Source of the DNA: Lantana camara
Taxonomy: Eukaryota > Streptophyta > Magnoliopsida > Lamiales > Verbenaceae
NCBI GenBank assembly: GCA_037501455.1
Contig: CM074865.1
Location: 35,880,501 to 35,944,500 of the forward strand
Length of the DNA stretch: 64,000 bases
Direction: 5' to 3'
Below are positions 11,552-23,882 of the stretch, piece after piece; the first letter of the stretch is position 1, and each line of letters starts with the position of its first letter. The notes under the pieces were generated by a model. That model saw nothing but the letters and a program-made list of their open reading frames with translations, was not told the origin of the DNA and did no database searches. Position numbers and translations under genes: made by a program.

Positions 11552-14389
11552 ATGCCACCGAGAAGAGCACCCCGGAATCGTGTACCACCACTGCCACCCC
11601 AAAGAGATGTCACGCCACCCCCTGAAAGAGAAAGAACTCCGGAATTAAGGGATGTGCTACGACAATTTATGAGGGCTTGTGCACCGAGAGATAATCCTCC
11701 TAATGAAAGGTCATTGGAGAAATTTCTGAGGATGAATCCGCCTAAGTTCTATGGAGAACCGAACGACATAAAGGCTGAGAATTGGATTACCATTCTTGAG
11801 AAAATTTTCGAGGCTATGGAGATCTACCCAGAGGATCGTGAACGAGTTCGGTATGCTACTTTTCTTATGGAAAGAGCTGCATACAATTGGTGGAAGCACG
11901 TTCAGCATATGTGGATTGAGAATAACGTTGAAGGAAGTTGGGATGAGTTTATCAGAGAGTTTCAGCAGAAGTATACGCCTCAAGTGACTCGTGATGCACG
12001 GGAGGCTGAGTTTATGAGTCTGGTTCAGGGAACTATGAATGTGATGGAGTATGAAGCTAGGTTTGTGAGGCTGATCAAGTATGCGCCTCATGTTCTGAAT
12101 GATGAGCGTCGCAAGACGAAGAGGTTTATCGATGGACTGAAGCCCGAACTTCGGTTGGCACTTGCTTCTTTGGTTATTGAGACCTACAACCAGGCTGTTG
12201 ATAGAGCGCTAAGGGTTGAGGCTGCACACAAGGAGATCAAGACAACTACTGCACGTCAAGGACCTTCTAACCCTAAGCCTTATCAAGGTAATAAGCGACC
12301 TTCCGGATCTTTTTCCCAAGGAACTGGAAAGAGGCCAATGGTAACACCACAGCGTCAGCAGCATAATGCTCCACCGAAACAGCAAGCACAGAAGCAGAAA
12401 GCGCCACAGCAGTACCAGAGGGCGCCACAACAGCAGAGAGCACCTCAGCCAGGTCCAGAGGAAATTGTTTGCCGATACTGTCGCCGAACGGGACACACTG
12501 AGGAGAACTGTCGCAAGAAAGCTGGACAGTGTTTCGCGTGTGGTTCCCCTGAGCACCAGATGGATAGTTGCCCGCACAAGATCAGGAGATTTGGGGTCCA
12601 GGATAAAGGAAAAGCAGTGGTGGGTACGACGAACAAACCGGTGGTCAAAGGCAAAGCTTATGCTTTGGATGGTAAGGAGGAGGTTGATCCTTCGTCTGTT
12701 GTGGAAGGTATTGTGCACATTCTTAACACGCCAGTTAAGGTCTTGTATGACCCTGGTGCCACGCATTCATTTGTTGCTTCTGAATTATGTGTGCATTTAC
12801 AGTTTCCGCTTGAATACTTGTCATATAAATTTGAAGTGAGTTCTCCTTTGGGAACTTGCCTTGTTACGGATCAAGTATATAAACGCTGCCCTATATGTAT
12901 TGGTACCCGTTGTTACCCGACGGATCTGATTGAGTTACCGATGACGAGATACGAGGTTATACTTGGTATGGATTGGTTGTCTAAGTACCGAGCTAAGTTG
13001 GATTGTTACAAGAAAGAGATCATCTTGGAAGAAGATGAAAGTGGGACATCAGAAGGTAAAGTTGAGAAGTTATCAGTGATTTCTTTGATGGAAGCTAAGA
13101 AGTTGATTCAGAAAGGAGCTAGTGGATTTGTGGCTTATCTTCTGAATAGACCGAAAGATCAACTTAAGATCGAAGAAGTGGAAGTGGTGAACGAATTCCT
13201 AGAAGTGTTTCCTGAGCATTTGGATTCGTTACCTCCTGACCGAGAGTTGGAGTTTACGATCGAGACGATATCAGGAGCTGAGCCATATTCCAAGACACCT
13301 TATAGAATGGCTCCAGCAGAATTGGATGAACTGAGAAAGCAATTGGACGAGTTGATTGAGTCAGGATATGTTCGACCGAGCACCTCGCCGTGGGGAGCGC
13401 CTGTACTTTTCGTTAAGAAAAAGGATGGATCATTGCGTTTATGCATTGACTATCTGGAGCTGAACAGGATGACAATCAAGAATAAGTATCCTCTCCCTCA
13501 TATTGAAGAGCTGTTCGACATACTACAAGGATCAAAGGTCTACTCCAAGTTAGATCTAAGACAAGGGTATTATCAGTTGAAGATCAGGGAAGCAGATATT
13601 CCGAAGACTGCTTTCAACAGCCGATACGGACATTATGAGTTTGTAGTAATGCCGTTTGGTTTGACGAACGCACCAGCTGCATTCATGGATATGATGCACC
13701 GTATATTCAAGCCGTTTCTCGACAAGTTTGTAGTGATCTTCATCGACGATATCTTGGTATTTTCGAAGACACCGGAGGAACATGCTGAGCATCTTCGAAT
13801 TGTGTTACGCACTTTGCTGGATCACAAGCTATATGCAAAGTTCAGTAAATGTGAGTTCTGGCTTGAGAGAGTTACATTTCTCGGACACATCATATCAGGA
13901 TCTGGAATCGAAGTAGATCCCTCGAAGATCGAGACGATCATGGATTGGAAGTCACCGAAGAATCCTTCAGAAGTGAGGAGTTTTCTGGGATTAGCTGGTT
14001 ACTACCGGAGGTTTGTCCAAGATTTCTCGAAAATAGCTACACCTCTCACTAAGTTGACAAAGAAAGAAGGGAAATTTGAATGGACTGAGAAGTGTGAGCA
14101 AAGTTTTCAAAGATTGAAGGAGATGCTAACAACTGCACCCGTGTTAGCGTTACCAGAAGGAAAAGAAGGATATACTGTTTACACCGATGCTTCGAAAGAA
14201 GGACTAGGAGGAGTTTTGATGCAGAATGGAAAGGTGATTGCGTATGCATCAAGGAAACTCAAAACGCATGAAGTCAACTACCCGACACATGATTTGGTGT
14301 TAGCAGCGATAATTTTTGCTCTGGGAAAATGGAGACATTACCTGTATGGAGTTACGTTTGAGATCTTTACTGATCATAAGAGCCTGTGA
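11552..14389 (+). CDS. Element B gag-protease-RT-RNase H, up to an internal stop
   Basis: The ATG at 11552 is chosen because MPPRR also begins gag in element H; the frame is open further upstream. In order: Gag capsid region, two CCHC zinc knuckles around residues 306-340 ([14 protein letters not shown] and [14 protein letters not shown]), an aspartic protease with DPGATHSF near 400 (Pro where Ser/Thr is usual), RT with [24 protein letters not shown] and catalytic FIDD near 730, and RNase H beginning [11 protein letters not shown] near 877. A TGA at codon 946 (14387-14389) interrupts RNase H after DHKSL. The same frame then continues, so this is one nonsense change in an otherwise open polyprotein; a CGA to TGA transition at a methylated CpG would explain it. 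The product forms the virus-like particle and copies the RNA. Confidence 0.93.
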   Translation: MPPRRAPRNRVPPLPPQRDVTPPPERERTPELRDVLRQFMRACAPRDNPPNERSLEKFLRMNPPKFYGEPNDIKAENWITILEKIFEAMEIYPEDRERVRYATFLMERAAYNWWKHVQHMWIENNVEGSWDEFIREFQQKYTPQVTRDAREAEFMSLVQGTMNVMEYEARFVRLIKYAPHVLNDERRKTKRFIDGLKPELRLALASLVIETYNQAVDRALRVEAAHKEIKTTTARQGPSNPKPYQGNKRPSGSFSQGTGKRPMVTPQRQQHNAPPKQQAQKQKAPQQYQRAPQQQRAPQPGPEEIVCRYCRRTGHTEENCRKKAGQCFACGSPEHQMDSCPHKIRRFGVQDKGKAVVGTTNKPVVKGKAYALDGKEEVDPSSVVEGIVHILNTPVKVLYDPGATHSFVASELCVHLQFPLEYLSYKFEVSSPLGTCLVTDQVYKRCPICIGTRCYPTDLIELPMTRYEVILGMDWLSKYRAKLDCYKKEIILEEDESGTSEGKVEKLSVISLMEAKKLIQKGASGFVAYLLNRPKDQLKIEEVEVVNEFLEVFPEHLDSLPPDRELEFTIETISGAEPYSKTPYRMAPAELDELRKQLDELIESGYVRPSTSPWGAPVLFVKKKDGSLRLCIDYLELNRMTIKNKYPLPHIEELFDILQGSKVYSKLDLRQGYYQLKIREADIPKTAFNSRYGHYEFVVMPFGLTNAPAAFMDMMHRIFKPFLDKFVVIFIDDILVFSKTPEEHAEHLRIVLRTLLDHKLYAKFSKCEFWLERVTFLGHIISGSGIEVDPSKIETIMDWKSPKNPSEVRSFLGLAGYYRRFVQDFSKIATPLTKLTKKEGKFEWTEKCEQSFQRLKEMLTTAPVLALPEGKEGYTVYTDASKEGLGGVLMQNGKVIAYASRKLKTHEVNYPTHDLVLAAIIFALGKWRHYLYGVTFEIFTDHKSL

Positions 14390-16162
14390 TATCTATTCAC
14401 TCAGAAGGAGTTGAATATGCGACAGAGGAGATGGATGGAATTTCTGGAGGACTACGATTGCATTATTCAGTACCATCCAGGAAAGGCGAATGTTGTAGCA
14501 GATGCTCTAAGCAGGAAAGTTCGTTTGGCACAGATTTCTGCCAACCCCGAGGTTGAACGAAGAGAGAGAATGGAGGTGATAACTAAAGCTCGAATCGCGA
14601 ACGTTGTGATGATATCACCTTTGAAAGAACAAGTGCTGGAGGCACAGAAGAACGACGAGTGGATTAAGAAATGTCTCGAATCTAAGGAGAAGGATGATGA
14701 GACTAAGTTCAGGGTTGATGAGCATGGAATATTGAGGTACAAAGGTCGAGTATGCGTACCAACTGTTTTGAGGAAAGAGATTCTCGACGAAGCGCATAAG
14801 ACTAAGTACACGATACATCCCGGAGGCACTAAGATGTATCAAGATGTTAAGACGCATTTCTGGTGGAATGGAATGAAGAGAGACATAGCCAACTATGTCA
14901 AGAAGTGCTTAACTTGTCAGAAAGTTAAGGCTGAGCACCAGAAACCGAGTGGGAAGTTGCAACCATTACCGATTCCGACTTGGAAGTGGGAGCAAATCAC
15001 GATGGATTTTGTCACTGGATTACCCAAAGTCAGAGGAGGACAAGATAGTATCTGGGTGATCATTCATCGATTGACCAAGTCAGCGCACTTTTTACCAGTA
15101 AAGACGACGGATAAGGTTAGCACGTTGGCAAAGCTGTATCAACAAGAGATTGTTAGACTACATGGAGTTCCGAACAGTATAGTCTCGGACAGAGATCCGA
15201 AATTCACGTCGCACTTGTGGAAAGAAATTCAGACTTTGATGGGAACGAAGTTAAACTTCAGTACTGCAGCGCATCCTCAGACAGATGGACAATCTGAAAG
15301 GATGATCAAATACTTGGAAGATATGCTAAGAGCTTGCGCTTTGGACTTCCAGGAAAGTTGGAAAGATTGTTTACCTCTTGTGGAGTTTGCATACAATAAT
15401 AGTTATCAAGCTTCTATTAAAGCTGCTCCGTATGAAGCTCTGTATGGAAGGAAATGTAGATCCCCGTTATACTGGGATTTGGATGAAGCGAGATGTACTG
15501 AGGAAGGACCGATCAGAGTGAATTCAGCAAAATGGATAAGAGAAGCGACAGAAAAGATTCAGATCATTTGCCAAAGAATGAAAGCTGCCCAGGACAGGCA
15601 GAAGAGTTATGCGGATCGACGAAGAAGGGATTTGGAATTCGCAGTGGGCGAAAAGGTATTCCTGAAGGCATCGCCAAGGAAAGGGTTTTCCCGAATTGGG
15701 AAAGGTGGAAAGTTAAACCCGAGATATGTTGGACCGTATGAGATACTAGAGAGAGTCGGACCGACTGCTTATAGATTGGATTTGCCAGTAGGTCTTACAG
15801 GAATTCACAACGTATCTCATGTATCTCAGCTTCGCAAGTGTTTCTCGGATGAGACAGAGGTTGTGCAGGTAGAGGAGATACCGTTGGAACCGGATCTGAC
15901 TTATGTTTTGAAGCCCGCTAAGATTCTAGACAGGAAGTTTCAAGAGCTGAGGAATAGGAAGATTCCTTTGGTTAAAGTCCTTTGGAAGGGACATGGGACA
16001 GAAGAGGCAACCTGGGAGACAGAAGAGAAAATGCAGAAACATCACCCTGAGTTGTTTGCAGTTACAGCGGAAGAATCTGAGGACAAATTCTCTTTAAGGA
16101 GGGGTGATTGTAACAGCCCAAAACAGGGCCTGGATGAAAACAGTAAGCTAAGGCAGTGGTAA
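14390..16162 (+). CDS. Element B RNase H end, integrase and chromodomain-like tail
   Basis: This continues the upstream frame after the single stop. It begins with the rest of RNase H ([14 protein letters not shown], ending [13 protein letters not shown]). Integrase follows: an HHCC zinc region ([13 protein letters not shown] to [11 protein letters not shown]), and a catalytic triad with D in TMDFV, D in VSDRDPKF and E in [12 protein letters not shown] motif ([14 protein letters not shown]) follows, then a C-terminal region ending [13 protein letters not shown] and HPELF, the chromodomain-type tail of Tekay/Del elements, thought to guide insertion into heterochromatin. The frame crosses the polypurine tract and stops 54 bp inside the 3' LTR. 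Confidence 0.93.
   Translation, partial: YLFTQKELNMRQRRWMEFLEDYDCIIQYHPGKANVVADALSRKVRLAQISANPEVERRERMEVITKARIANVVMISPLKEQVLEAQKNDEWIKKCLESKEKDDETKFRVDEHGILRYKGRVCVPTVLRKEILDEAHKTKYTIHPGGTKMYQDVKTHFWWNGMKRDIANYVKKCLTCQKVKAEHQKPSGKLQPLPIPTWKWEQITMDFVTGLPKVRGGQDSIWVIIHRLTKSAHFLPVKTTDKVSTLAKLYQQEIVRLHGVPNSIVSDRDPKFTSHLWKEIQTLMGTKLNFSTAAHPQTDGQSERMIKYLEDMLRACALDFQESWKDCLPLVEFAYNNSYQASIKAAPYEALYGRKCRSPLYWDLDEARCTEEGPIRVNSAKWIREATEKIQIICQRMKAAQDRQKSYADRRRRDLEFAVGEKVFLKASPRKGFSRIGKGGKLNPRYVGPYEILERVGPTAYRLDLPVGLTGIHNVSHVSQLRKCFSDETEVVQVEEIPLEPDLTYVLKPAKILDRKFQELRNRKIPLVKVLWKGHGTEEATWETEEKMQKHHPELFAVTAEESEDKFSLRRGDCNSPKQGLDENSKLRQW
16093..16108 (+). other. Polypurine tract of element B
   Basis: TTTAAGGAGGGGTGAT lies directly before the 3' LTR TG at 16109, the priming site for plus-strand DNA. 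Elements H, J and N carry equivalent TTTAAGGGGGAG-like tracts. Confidence 0.85.
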
Positions 16163-19100
16163 AGCGTTTATAGACCGTGATCCAACTTTTTGAATCATCA
16201 TGCATTGCATTCTTACATGAACTTGGTGCTCGTATATGTTCTGACATGTTTTAAGGGGGAATTCTTGACCTTTGATTCAGTTTACTATTCATAACTCGAG
16301 CCTACCTTGTTCATATTGATACTCGAACCCTAGAGGTTCATCACACATGTTTCCCAATCGTTTGAACTTGTTTCCCGAACTCAGAAAGTCTTTATTGAGC
16401 CATAAGGGTATTTTTGGAACTTGCCGACCAAAGTTACTATTCATCAGAAAATGATCTTTTGATTCTGACACCTTTTTCTACCCAAGTTACAGTCGAATCG
16501 ATGCTTGAATCGAGACGAGTCTTTTGAAATCATTCTTGGCTTGGAAATCCATTCCGGAACTTTGTTTTATTGAAAACGTTTTTGAAAACCCTAGTTTACT
16601 ATTCCTTTTACGAACGGTTTCATTCGGAAAATGTTTTCTCTTCGGATTTGCACTACTTGAGCTATTTCAAGATTTTTGAGATGTTTTACAACTCTTGATT
16701 CAAGTCCTAGCTTGAAAATTTGAAGCGTACGTTCGTACGTGAGAATTCACTATTCATCCTACGTTTTCAACTTTTTTACGGTAAAACGTTTTATAGTCGA
16801 TTTTGGACTCAAAACGCTTCTCGATTTATTTCTTGAATTTTAGAAGCAATCCGGACTTGAAAATCATTCTAGAAAGTCGTTTTTCACTCATGTCGAGTTT
16901 CGAGCTCAAAACTTTTATTCACTAAAACGAATGTATCTTTCAAACGGTAAATCCGATTTCGACGAATGAATATGCGTTTCGAAGCTAATTTTCTTGCTGT
17001 TGGAATGGTTAAACTTCCAGCCACTTATCCTTGAGTCTTGGGGGACAAAATTACAGAAATACCCCCAGCAGTCCCATTTTAGCTTCAACATGCCTAAAGC
17101 TTCCAAGAGAATCTATCCAATTTTTGCTCTCCTACCCTTCTCCACATTTTATTTTCAAGGTGAGGGGATTCTCTTCAGCTATAAATAGAGGCCAAGAGGC
17201 ATTTGAATCCTTGCTCAAAGTTGTGTTAACAACACCCTTTCTTCTCTCCCTCTCCCCCTCTTGCCGTCGGCACCCCCCTTTGGTAGCTAGGTTAGTTTGT
17301 TTTGTTTTTATGTTATGTTAGTTTAGTTTATGTTTTTGTGTTATGGTATGTTTATATTATGTTTAGGTTGGGTCTTAGGGTCTTCCCTAAGCCATATAGG
17401 ATTTTATTTTATGCATTTATTATATAGTTTTTATGATATGTTTGTATAGTTGTTTATATGTTTTAATTGTTTAGTATATGCATGAATATGTTATCAATTG
17501 CTCTAGTATATGCTATGATCATGTGATATGGCTGTTATATTATGAGAATTGATGCATGATTATGGAATTTGAGTTATGTTCATGCATGTTTGCTAATGGA
17601 ATAGTGATTTACAATTTATTATGTCACAACTTGTTACATGTTGATATTGGAATTAAATTGTTACATGTTACATGCCTAAAGGTTCATGATATATGATATG
17701 ATATGATATGATATATGTTGTGACATGTTGTCACATTGTTATATGACTCTTGAATTATGAATTGTGATTTGGATTAATGGATTAGTGCCTTGAGCATGTT
17801 GTACACTTTAATAGTGTCACACGTTATAACCTAAGATAGATTAGTGTTTCATAACTTGATCTTATGCCTTAATTGGATCTCTTAGCTATAGGTTATACCC
17901 TTAACCTAGATCACACTTGATTATATTAACATGAACTTGAAACTATAGGTTATAATCAAGATCACAATTTGATTAGGGTGTGTGTGTGTGTGCATGCCGT
18001 GTGTGTGTGTGTGTGTTCGTGCATGGTGTGTGTGTGTACCGTGTGTGTGTGGGTGTGTGTATAGTAAGGGTTTGACCCGACCCTTTGACCCGACATGTGA
18101 ATAGTAATCGTGAATAGTAATCTGGAATAGTACTTTTGAATAGTGCTTTTGAATAGTAAAAATGAATTAAAACTTGTGCTTTCTCTATAGACATTTGCAC
18201 CTAGGGTTTCCATATCCAGGGTCTAAAATGTGTTTTCAAAATGTGTTTTCTTTCGTGGACTTGTTTCATAACTTAAGGTTTGCGATAGGATTCATAATTT
18301 GACTAAAGCTTACTCGGTTATAGTAAGATCATAGTCTAACGTTAAGAGTAACTCACTTTGATGTATTCCTTTGTGTGTTACCTCTCTTGAATACCTTAAA
18401 TGGTATTACTCTCTTGTGTTACATGTTCTTTACATGTTCCTTGTTCATTGTTTCTTGCATTTCATATGCATCTTGGTTAGTAGTGGGTCTTAGTTGTTAA
18501 GCTCACTCTAGTACACCACCTACAGGAGTTAAAGTTGAGCACTGGGATCCCCAGGGCACCGCATAATCTGTCTACCTACCTTTGTTACTGATAGGTGAGG
18601 TGAAGTTATAAATGTTTTCCAACTGGAACCACGATTATACTATCGTATCATATGTTTTGAAATTCAAACTAAACCTTGTTTTGAACTATCCCTTTTATCG
18701 GGACATTCTCTTGAAAGGATCATTCATACTTTAATAGTATACCTTGATCTACAGTACATGTTTTCCAAAGTTCTGCATTCTTGTTCAAAGACAGTTACAT
18801 GTTTTGCATATGTTTTCAAAGTACAGTTTACAGACAGTTTCACATGTTTTCAGACAGAATCATATGTTTTCAGACAGCATCATATGTTACAGTTTCAGTT
18901 TCACATGTTATAGTTAGCATACTGGAGTGTTACTCTGGTCACTGCTAATCTTAAATGCAAGCATACAGTTTACAGTTTGGGCCCGGCGGTTATGTGTGGA
19001 GGTGATGCTCGGGAGGTGAGCGCCAACGACATCACCAATACCGGCCGCCACACTTAGACAATTGACACCGACTTTTAACAGGAGGTTTGTTAAGTCAGGA

Positions 19101-20238
19101 CAATCTGTCTGGGAACGGACAGCAAATCTGTTCCCATTACATGTTTACAGGTCGCCTAGGGCTAGCTACCCGAAGTGACAACCGGTGGAGGATGGTGCAT
19201 GTTTGTATGTGTTGGTAAGAGTTGTTGTTGACCTTGGTCCAATAGTCTACTGTGTACGGAGTTGTTGTTGACCTTGGTCCAATGCTCTACTTTATGTGGG
19301 GTTATTGTTGATCCTGGTCCGATACTCTACTATACGTGGAATTATTGTTGATCCTGGTCCGATGCTCAACTAAATCATGTTTTCTGGAGTAAGGATGGAG
19401 GAGCCTAGCTTGCGGGCAAAATTCTGTTTCATAAAGGATGGTTCATATCTGGAAAAGTTCACTTTACCCTTATCCCGTTTTATGAAAGAACTATGAACCA
19501 TCAACAGCATATGTGTGCGCGTGTGATAGCATTCATGAAAATGTTTTATAACGTGCATTCTTTTACAGCATCGCATTCAAAGAGTTTTATCAACCGAACT
19601 TGTTTCAAGTTCTTCTTCAAAGCATTGCATTTAACAGTTTCGAACTTTACTTCAAGTTCTTTATCATTCAGTACTTTCTTTAAAGTATTCCCTCACTTAG
19701 TCCTTTTGACTAATACCTCTCCCGTTTTCTTGCCTCGTGGTTTCAGGTCTTGCAGCCGCAGTCTAGAGGTATCTTGAAGCTCTAGATTGTCATTTTTGTT
19801 TCTGTCAGGACTTAGTATTACTTCCTCTTTTGCGTCCTGCATATGTTTTATTGCTGCATCACTTTATGTTTCTGTATATGTTTCTGAATACTTGAGTATC
19901 TTTGTATACTCTTTCTGCTACTCTGTTACCGATATTTTGAACTCTGTTGTATCGGTACTTATATGTGAATCTGTTATATGTTCTGATATGCCGAGTCTCT
20001 CTTACACGATCAATATGTTCTTGCTTGTTACATGCCATCACGCACATGTTTTGAAAAGTTTTAAAATACTCTGATTTTCCGCTGCATAGCCACATCGTTG
20101 TACATGTATAGTTCTGATAGACAGCCGTTCGCTGGAGTATTTCTTGAGTGATGGCTCACACCATTACTTGAGAGGTGCTTCAGTGCGGGGGTTGAGACGC
20201 CGCTCTCCTCTTGTTCTGGTACGGGTGGGGGCGTTACA
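16109..20238 (+). repeat. 3' LTR of element B
   Basis: The same length (4,130 bp) as the 5' LTR and nearly identical. Differences seen by eye are about 25 single-base changes or one-base indels, several clustered near 16984-17005 against 6612-6633. It ends GGGGGCGTTACA at 20238, followed by target duplication GGTTT. Confidence 0.96.
19221..19371 (+). repeat. 40-bp tandem repeat in B 3' LTR
   Basis: The same repeat as at 8848-8998, with the same unit number and a few substitutions. Confidence 0.9.
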
Positions 20239-20633
20239 GGTTTCCAATTCTTTCTTGTACACGCCGGACTCAAATCGAATCGAATGTTCCAATTTCTAGA
20301 AGCTTGTTTCAATCCATTGAACGTTGAAGCTTGCAAACATTTTGCTCGCTCCCACTGAATGTAAAACCCATGGGTTGCTCCATGTAAATGTCTTTGTCAA
20401 TGTCTCCATTGAGAAAGGCAGTTTGCACATCCATTTGTCATATCTCATAGTCATAATATGTCGCAATGGCAAGTAGGATCGTAATGGATTTTCGCATTGC
20501 AACTGGGGAGAAGGTTTCATCAAAGTCTACACCTGGTCTTTGAGTAAACCCCTTAGCAACTAATCTTGCTTTAAAGGCTGCCACGCTTCCATCTACTCCA
20601 AGCTTACACTTATATATCCATTTACACCCTATG
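20239..20633 (-). pseudogene. Copia D reverse transcriptase, N-terminal part
   Basis: The minus strand encodes the start of the copia RT: CKWIYKCKLGVDGSVAAFKA, LVAKGFTQRPGVDFDETFSP and a QTAFLNG-type region further on, with frame damage. It is bounded by element B on the left and solo LTR E on the right, and continues across E into the integrase-RT linker at 23888. The target duplications of both insertions fit this reading exactly. Confidence 0.9.
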
Positions 20634-23600
20634 TGTGACACCCCGCCTTTTCGGCATTCCAGGTACGGCGTCACGAGTGAGTTTAATTCTGTAATTTATG
20701 TGAATTATGTGATTAGCATGCTTAAGTGTCAACGTGAGATTTATTTTAATACGTGTGCATTAGAATTTAATTAATGTCTTGGACTCAAGTGTCCCATAAT
20801 TGTAAATTAGGATACCTAATTTTAATTAGGACGTTTGAGCCTTCGTGGCTATTTGAGCTCGGGAATTCGAATTCGAATTCGAATTCTGACCCCGCCATTT
20901 GATTCGTTTTGATGATTCGGATTTAATGGATTTAACCTTTTAATTTTCTAAAGCCATTTGATAGCCCTACTGTTTTCAAACCTGATCCGTTTGGATCGGA
21001 TACCGCTTAGCCGACCCGTTTGCCCGACCCGTTTTAGCCTTAAAGGCTGAAAACATCCCCTTCTCCCTCACTTTTCACGTTCAAGCAAGGGAAGAGAGAA
21101 GAGAAGAAGAAATTTCCCCTTTTGGCACCCATGGCTTTGAGCTCAAGCTTCCGACGATCCAACCGTCCGATCAATGACCCAAGGTAAGATTTGTGACTCT
21201 TTCATTACATGTTTCGATTTAATATCCCTTTCGTGCCTTGGATTCGTGTTATGTGGCTAGTTGGAGAAGATGATGAATAGTGTTGGGTTCGGGTTTTATG
21301 CGTTCGAGTTTGTTTCGAGAGCTTTTATATGCAAATATGTGACCTACGTGTTGAATAGACTTCGTGGTATGAATTTCGTGTGATTCGGTGTTGCATGGGT
21401 TCGGATGAGCATGGGGTTTGTTCCCATTTCCGCCATTGTTACTGTTCACGCATTTTTCTGGCAGACGGTACCCAAACGCCCGTTTCATGCCTCAGTTCAT
21501 TTTTTAAACGCCCGTTTAGCATGAAAAAATCATTACAGAAGGGCACGGCACGGGAGTTTGACCGTACCTTAAGGTCACGACACGGGCATTTCGGAAGCTA
21601 CTGTGTAAAACGTGATTTTTCAACTTTTGTGGTTCGATTCCTTTGTTTCCGAAATACCTTTGTATTTCCTTTTGAGTGTTAATTTGCTACTTTCATGTTT
21701 CGTTCTTTCCGTGTGCCTTGTCTATGCATGAGCTTGAATTTCTATGCCTTTGTTTGAACTAACATGATTAATTTGAATTATTTGTGGCTTGGTTTGATAT
21801 GAGGTCCAAAGATATGAATCAATATGGCTTGAGTGATGTGTTTACGCATCTCATTTACGTCCATTGCATTCATGAACATTGCCGAGCTTGTTCCTAACTT
21901 GTTATAACATGTCTATGTATTTTTATTTGTTCTAATTATGCAACTTGCATGAATTTATTTTGTTGGTTTTATACCTTAATTATGCGAGTGTAGTTGACAA
22001 TGTGAAACCTTAACTGAATTCCTTGTACTTGAAATGTATTTATATGCTTTTATATGACTTAATTGAGTTTCAATTAGTTGCTAACATGTCTATTTGGTCA
22101 TATATGTAATATATCATGTAATTTATTGTCGAATCACTCTTATATGGCCCATGTGCTTGATTTTGTGTTCTCGCATACAACTTGAAGTAATTATACAAGG
22201 TGCCTAACTACTTGGACATGACATGAACAAGCATTATGTTGTATGCATGCCATGAATTATGTTTAAAACCTACTTACATGTATCCGTAGCTTTCATAAGC
22301 ATAAGTTGTGCGTCAATGTGGTTCATTTGGAGTCTAAGCTTTGTGTTTTGTCTTCAGTTGGTTCAGGTGCACTCGGGGTGGTGTTTCGTGGTCCGTTCTG
22401 ATTCCGGGGTGAATCATTTGTCCTGTTTTGGTTCTTCGGTGTAAGGTGAGGTTTAGGTTTGTTTCTTTGTAGTTAATACCACCTACGACCCTACGTGCTT
22501 GTTTTCAAAGCCCGCATGTGACTATACTATTATACTTATATAATAGATATGTGCTTATAAGATACGTTTATGATCTTGTTACAAGGTTTAATGATTTTGA
22601 ACTATATGTATAAGCATATATAAGCTTGAAAATGTTTTACAATGAGGCTATGCTCCAAACCGTGTGTTGTTAAGCAAGCTAGGATCTACCTCAACATCTC
22701 CATATTAAGGAAGACACGGAGAGGTATGCGTATAGCATATGCCGAGTTGCAAGGTAAGGTATGCTCGATAAGGTACGTAAGTTACGTTTATTTATGTAGC
22801 GAGTTAAGTGAATTAATTAAGGAGATAATTGGTTGTTATTGGGCCCCGGAGACATGGGTAAGGACACCCGGGACGGCAAAGGTCGTCGGGTTAAGCCTGT
22901 ACACGGTCTCCATTTGAAGTATTTACGCGCGACTTTGGGAGGTTGAGGAGGCGTGGCACTTTGAGCCCTCGGTGGATAGCCGGGGAAGGCACAATGTGGG
23001 TTAGCTACCCCTTGTGTATATGTAATTAGGTGGAGAGGATTTGACTCCCAAAACACCGTGGTTGTTGGGGTTGGATTGGTTTACGGTTAAGTTTTCTGTT
23101 TTCATACGTATGTTGATAACTGAGGAGTTAGAGTAAGACCCGTACTCGCCGGGTATAAGATTTCATTAAGATATGTTGATTATGAAACGGGATAGGAGAT
23201 TTCCTTTATTTTACTATACGAATATGTTAAGTTTGAGATGTTTTGATAAGTATATGTATAAGTTTTATTCAAAAATGGGTTTGGTATGCAAAACCCTATC
23301 CTGGTTCGTAGTCTTTTGTTTAATACGTGCTTTGCTCTATATGTATATAAGTGTTGGTGTGCGTTAGCCCCCTCACTCAGTCGAGTTGTAGATTGACCCT
23401 CTCCCTTTCCAATCTTTTAGTGTGCAGGTCTGCTTTGGAGTTTGGAGCTAGGCGGAGTTGAGTCAAATCTTTGAGTCGATCGGTCTGAGTCAGATTAGTT
23501 GGCATTTGCATTTGTATTATTTGAATTCGGATCAATATGTAAGATACGTATATGTATGTTTATGCATTTGTTATTTTGAGTTGGCCTTGTCGGGTTTTGT

Positions 23601-23882
23601 AATTTGTTGAAAAGAGGCCTGAGGAGCCCAAGGCTGTTTATGAACCGTGTGTTTAATTTCTGCAGGCCCGTAGCCAATGCATGTGTTTGATCTTTTGTCT
23701 TCCGCTGCTATCCGCTTTGTTGGTTGGTTTTGCTTGACAGGGTCTACGTTCCGCCTAGCTTAGGTGTTTGTTTTGTTTGTCTCCCGTTCGCTACGGTTTG
23801 ATCCGGGTGCGGACTCTCCATTTTGTTGCTCGAGTTGGACCGTAGTGCGGGGGATGTGGTGCCTCACGTGCGGGGTGCTACA
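20634..23882 (+). mobile_element. Solo gypsy LTR E
   Basis: A 3,249-bp LTR with TGTGACACCCCG..GGGGTGCTACA ends, flanked by CTATG on both sides (20629-20633 and 23883-23887). With no internal region, it is the product of LTR-LTR recombination. Modules: palindromic GAATTC repeats at 20862-20886, donor-like AAG|GTAAG at 21184, AAACGCCCGTTT hairpins (21474-21518), a GGGCCC box with GGAGAC/GTCTCC arms (22848-22911), a TATA box at 23344, acceptor-like AG at 23427 and an 11-bp AGCTAGGCGGA/TCCGCCTAGCT pair (23446-23456 and 23750-23760). ORFs in it are not convincing. Confidence 0.95.
23344..23395 (+). promoter_or_regulatory. TATA box and R-start hairpin of LTR E
   Basis: TATATAAG (23344-23351) precedes CCCCCTCACTCAGTC by about 30 nt, placing a likely start near 23375. 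CAGTC (23378-23382) can pair with GATTG (23391-23395) to form a hairpin at the very start of the transcript. Confidence 0.55.

Larger units (their letters stand above)
5737..20238 (+). mobile_element. Complete gypsy element B (Tekay-type chromovirus)
   Basis: A 14.5-kb element flanked by the direct repeat GGTTT (5732-5736 and 20239-20243). It has two LTRs of 4,130 bp each (5737-9866 and 16109-20238), TG..CA ends, an initiator-Met primer site, an extra ORF, gag-pol with protease, RT, RNase H, integrase and a chromodomain-like C-terminus, and a polypurine tract. By eye I count about 25 LTR differences (about 0.6%), so insertion was recent. Host DNA at the target is copia D RT. One in-frame stop interrupts pol; everything else needed for retrotransposition appears present. 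Confidence 0.95.

Noticed and set aside
12209..12766. 185-codon minus-strand ORF
   Set aside because: It is antisense to the element B gag-protease region and has no recognisable motif.
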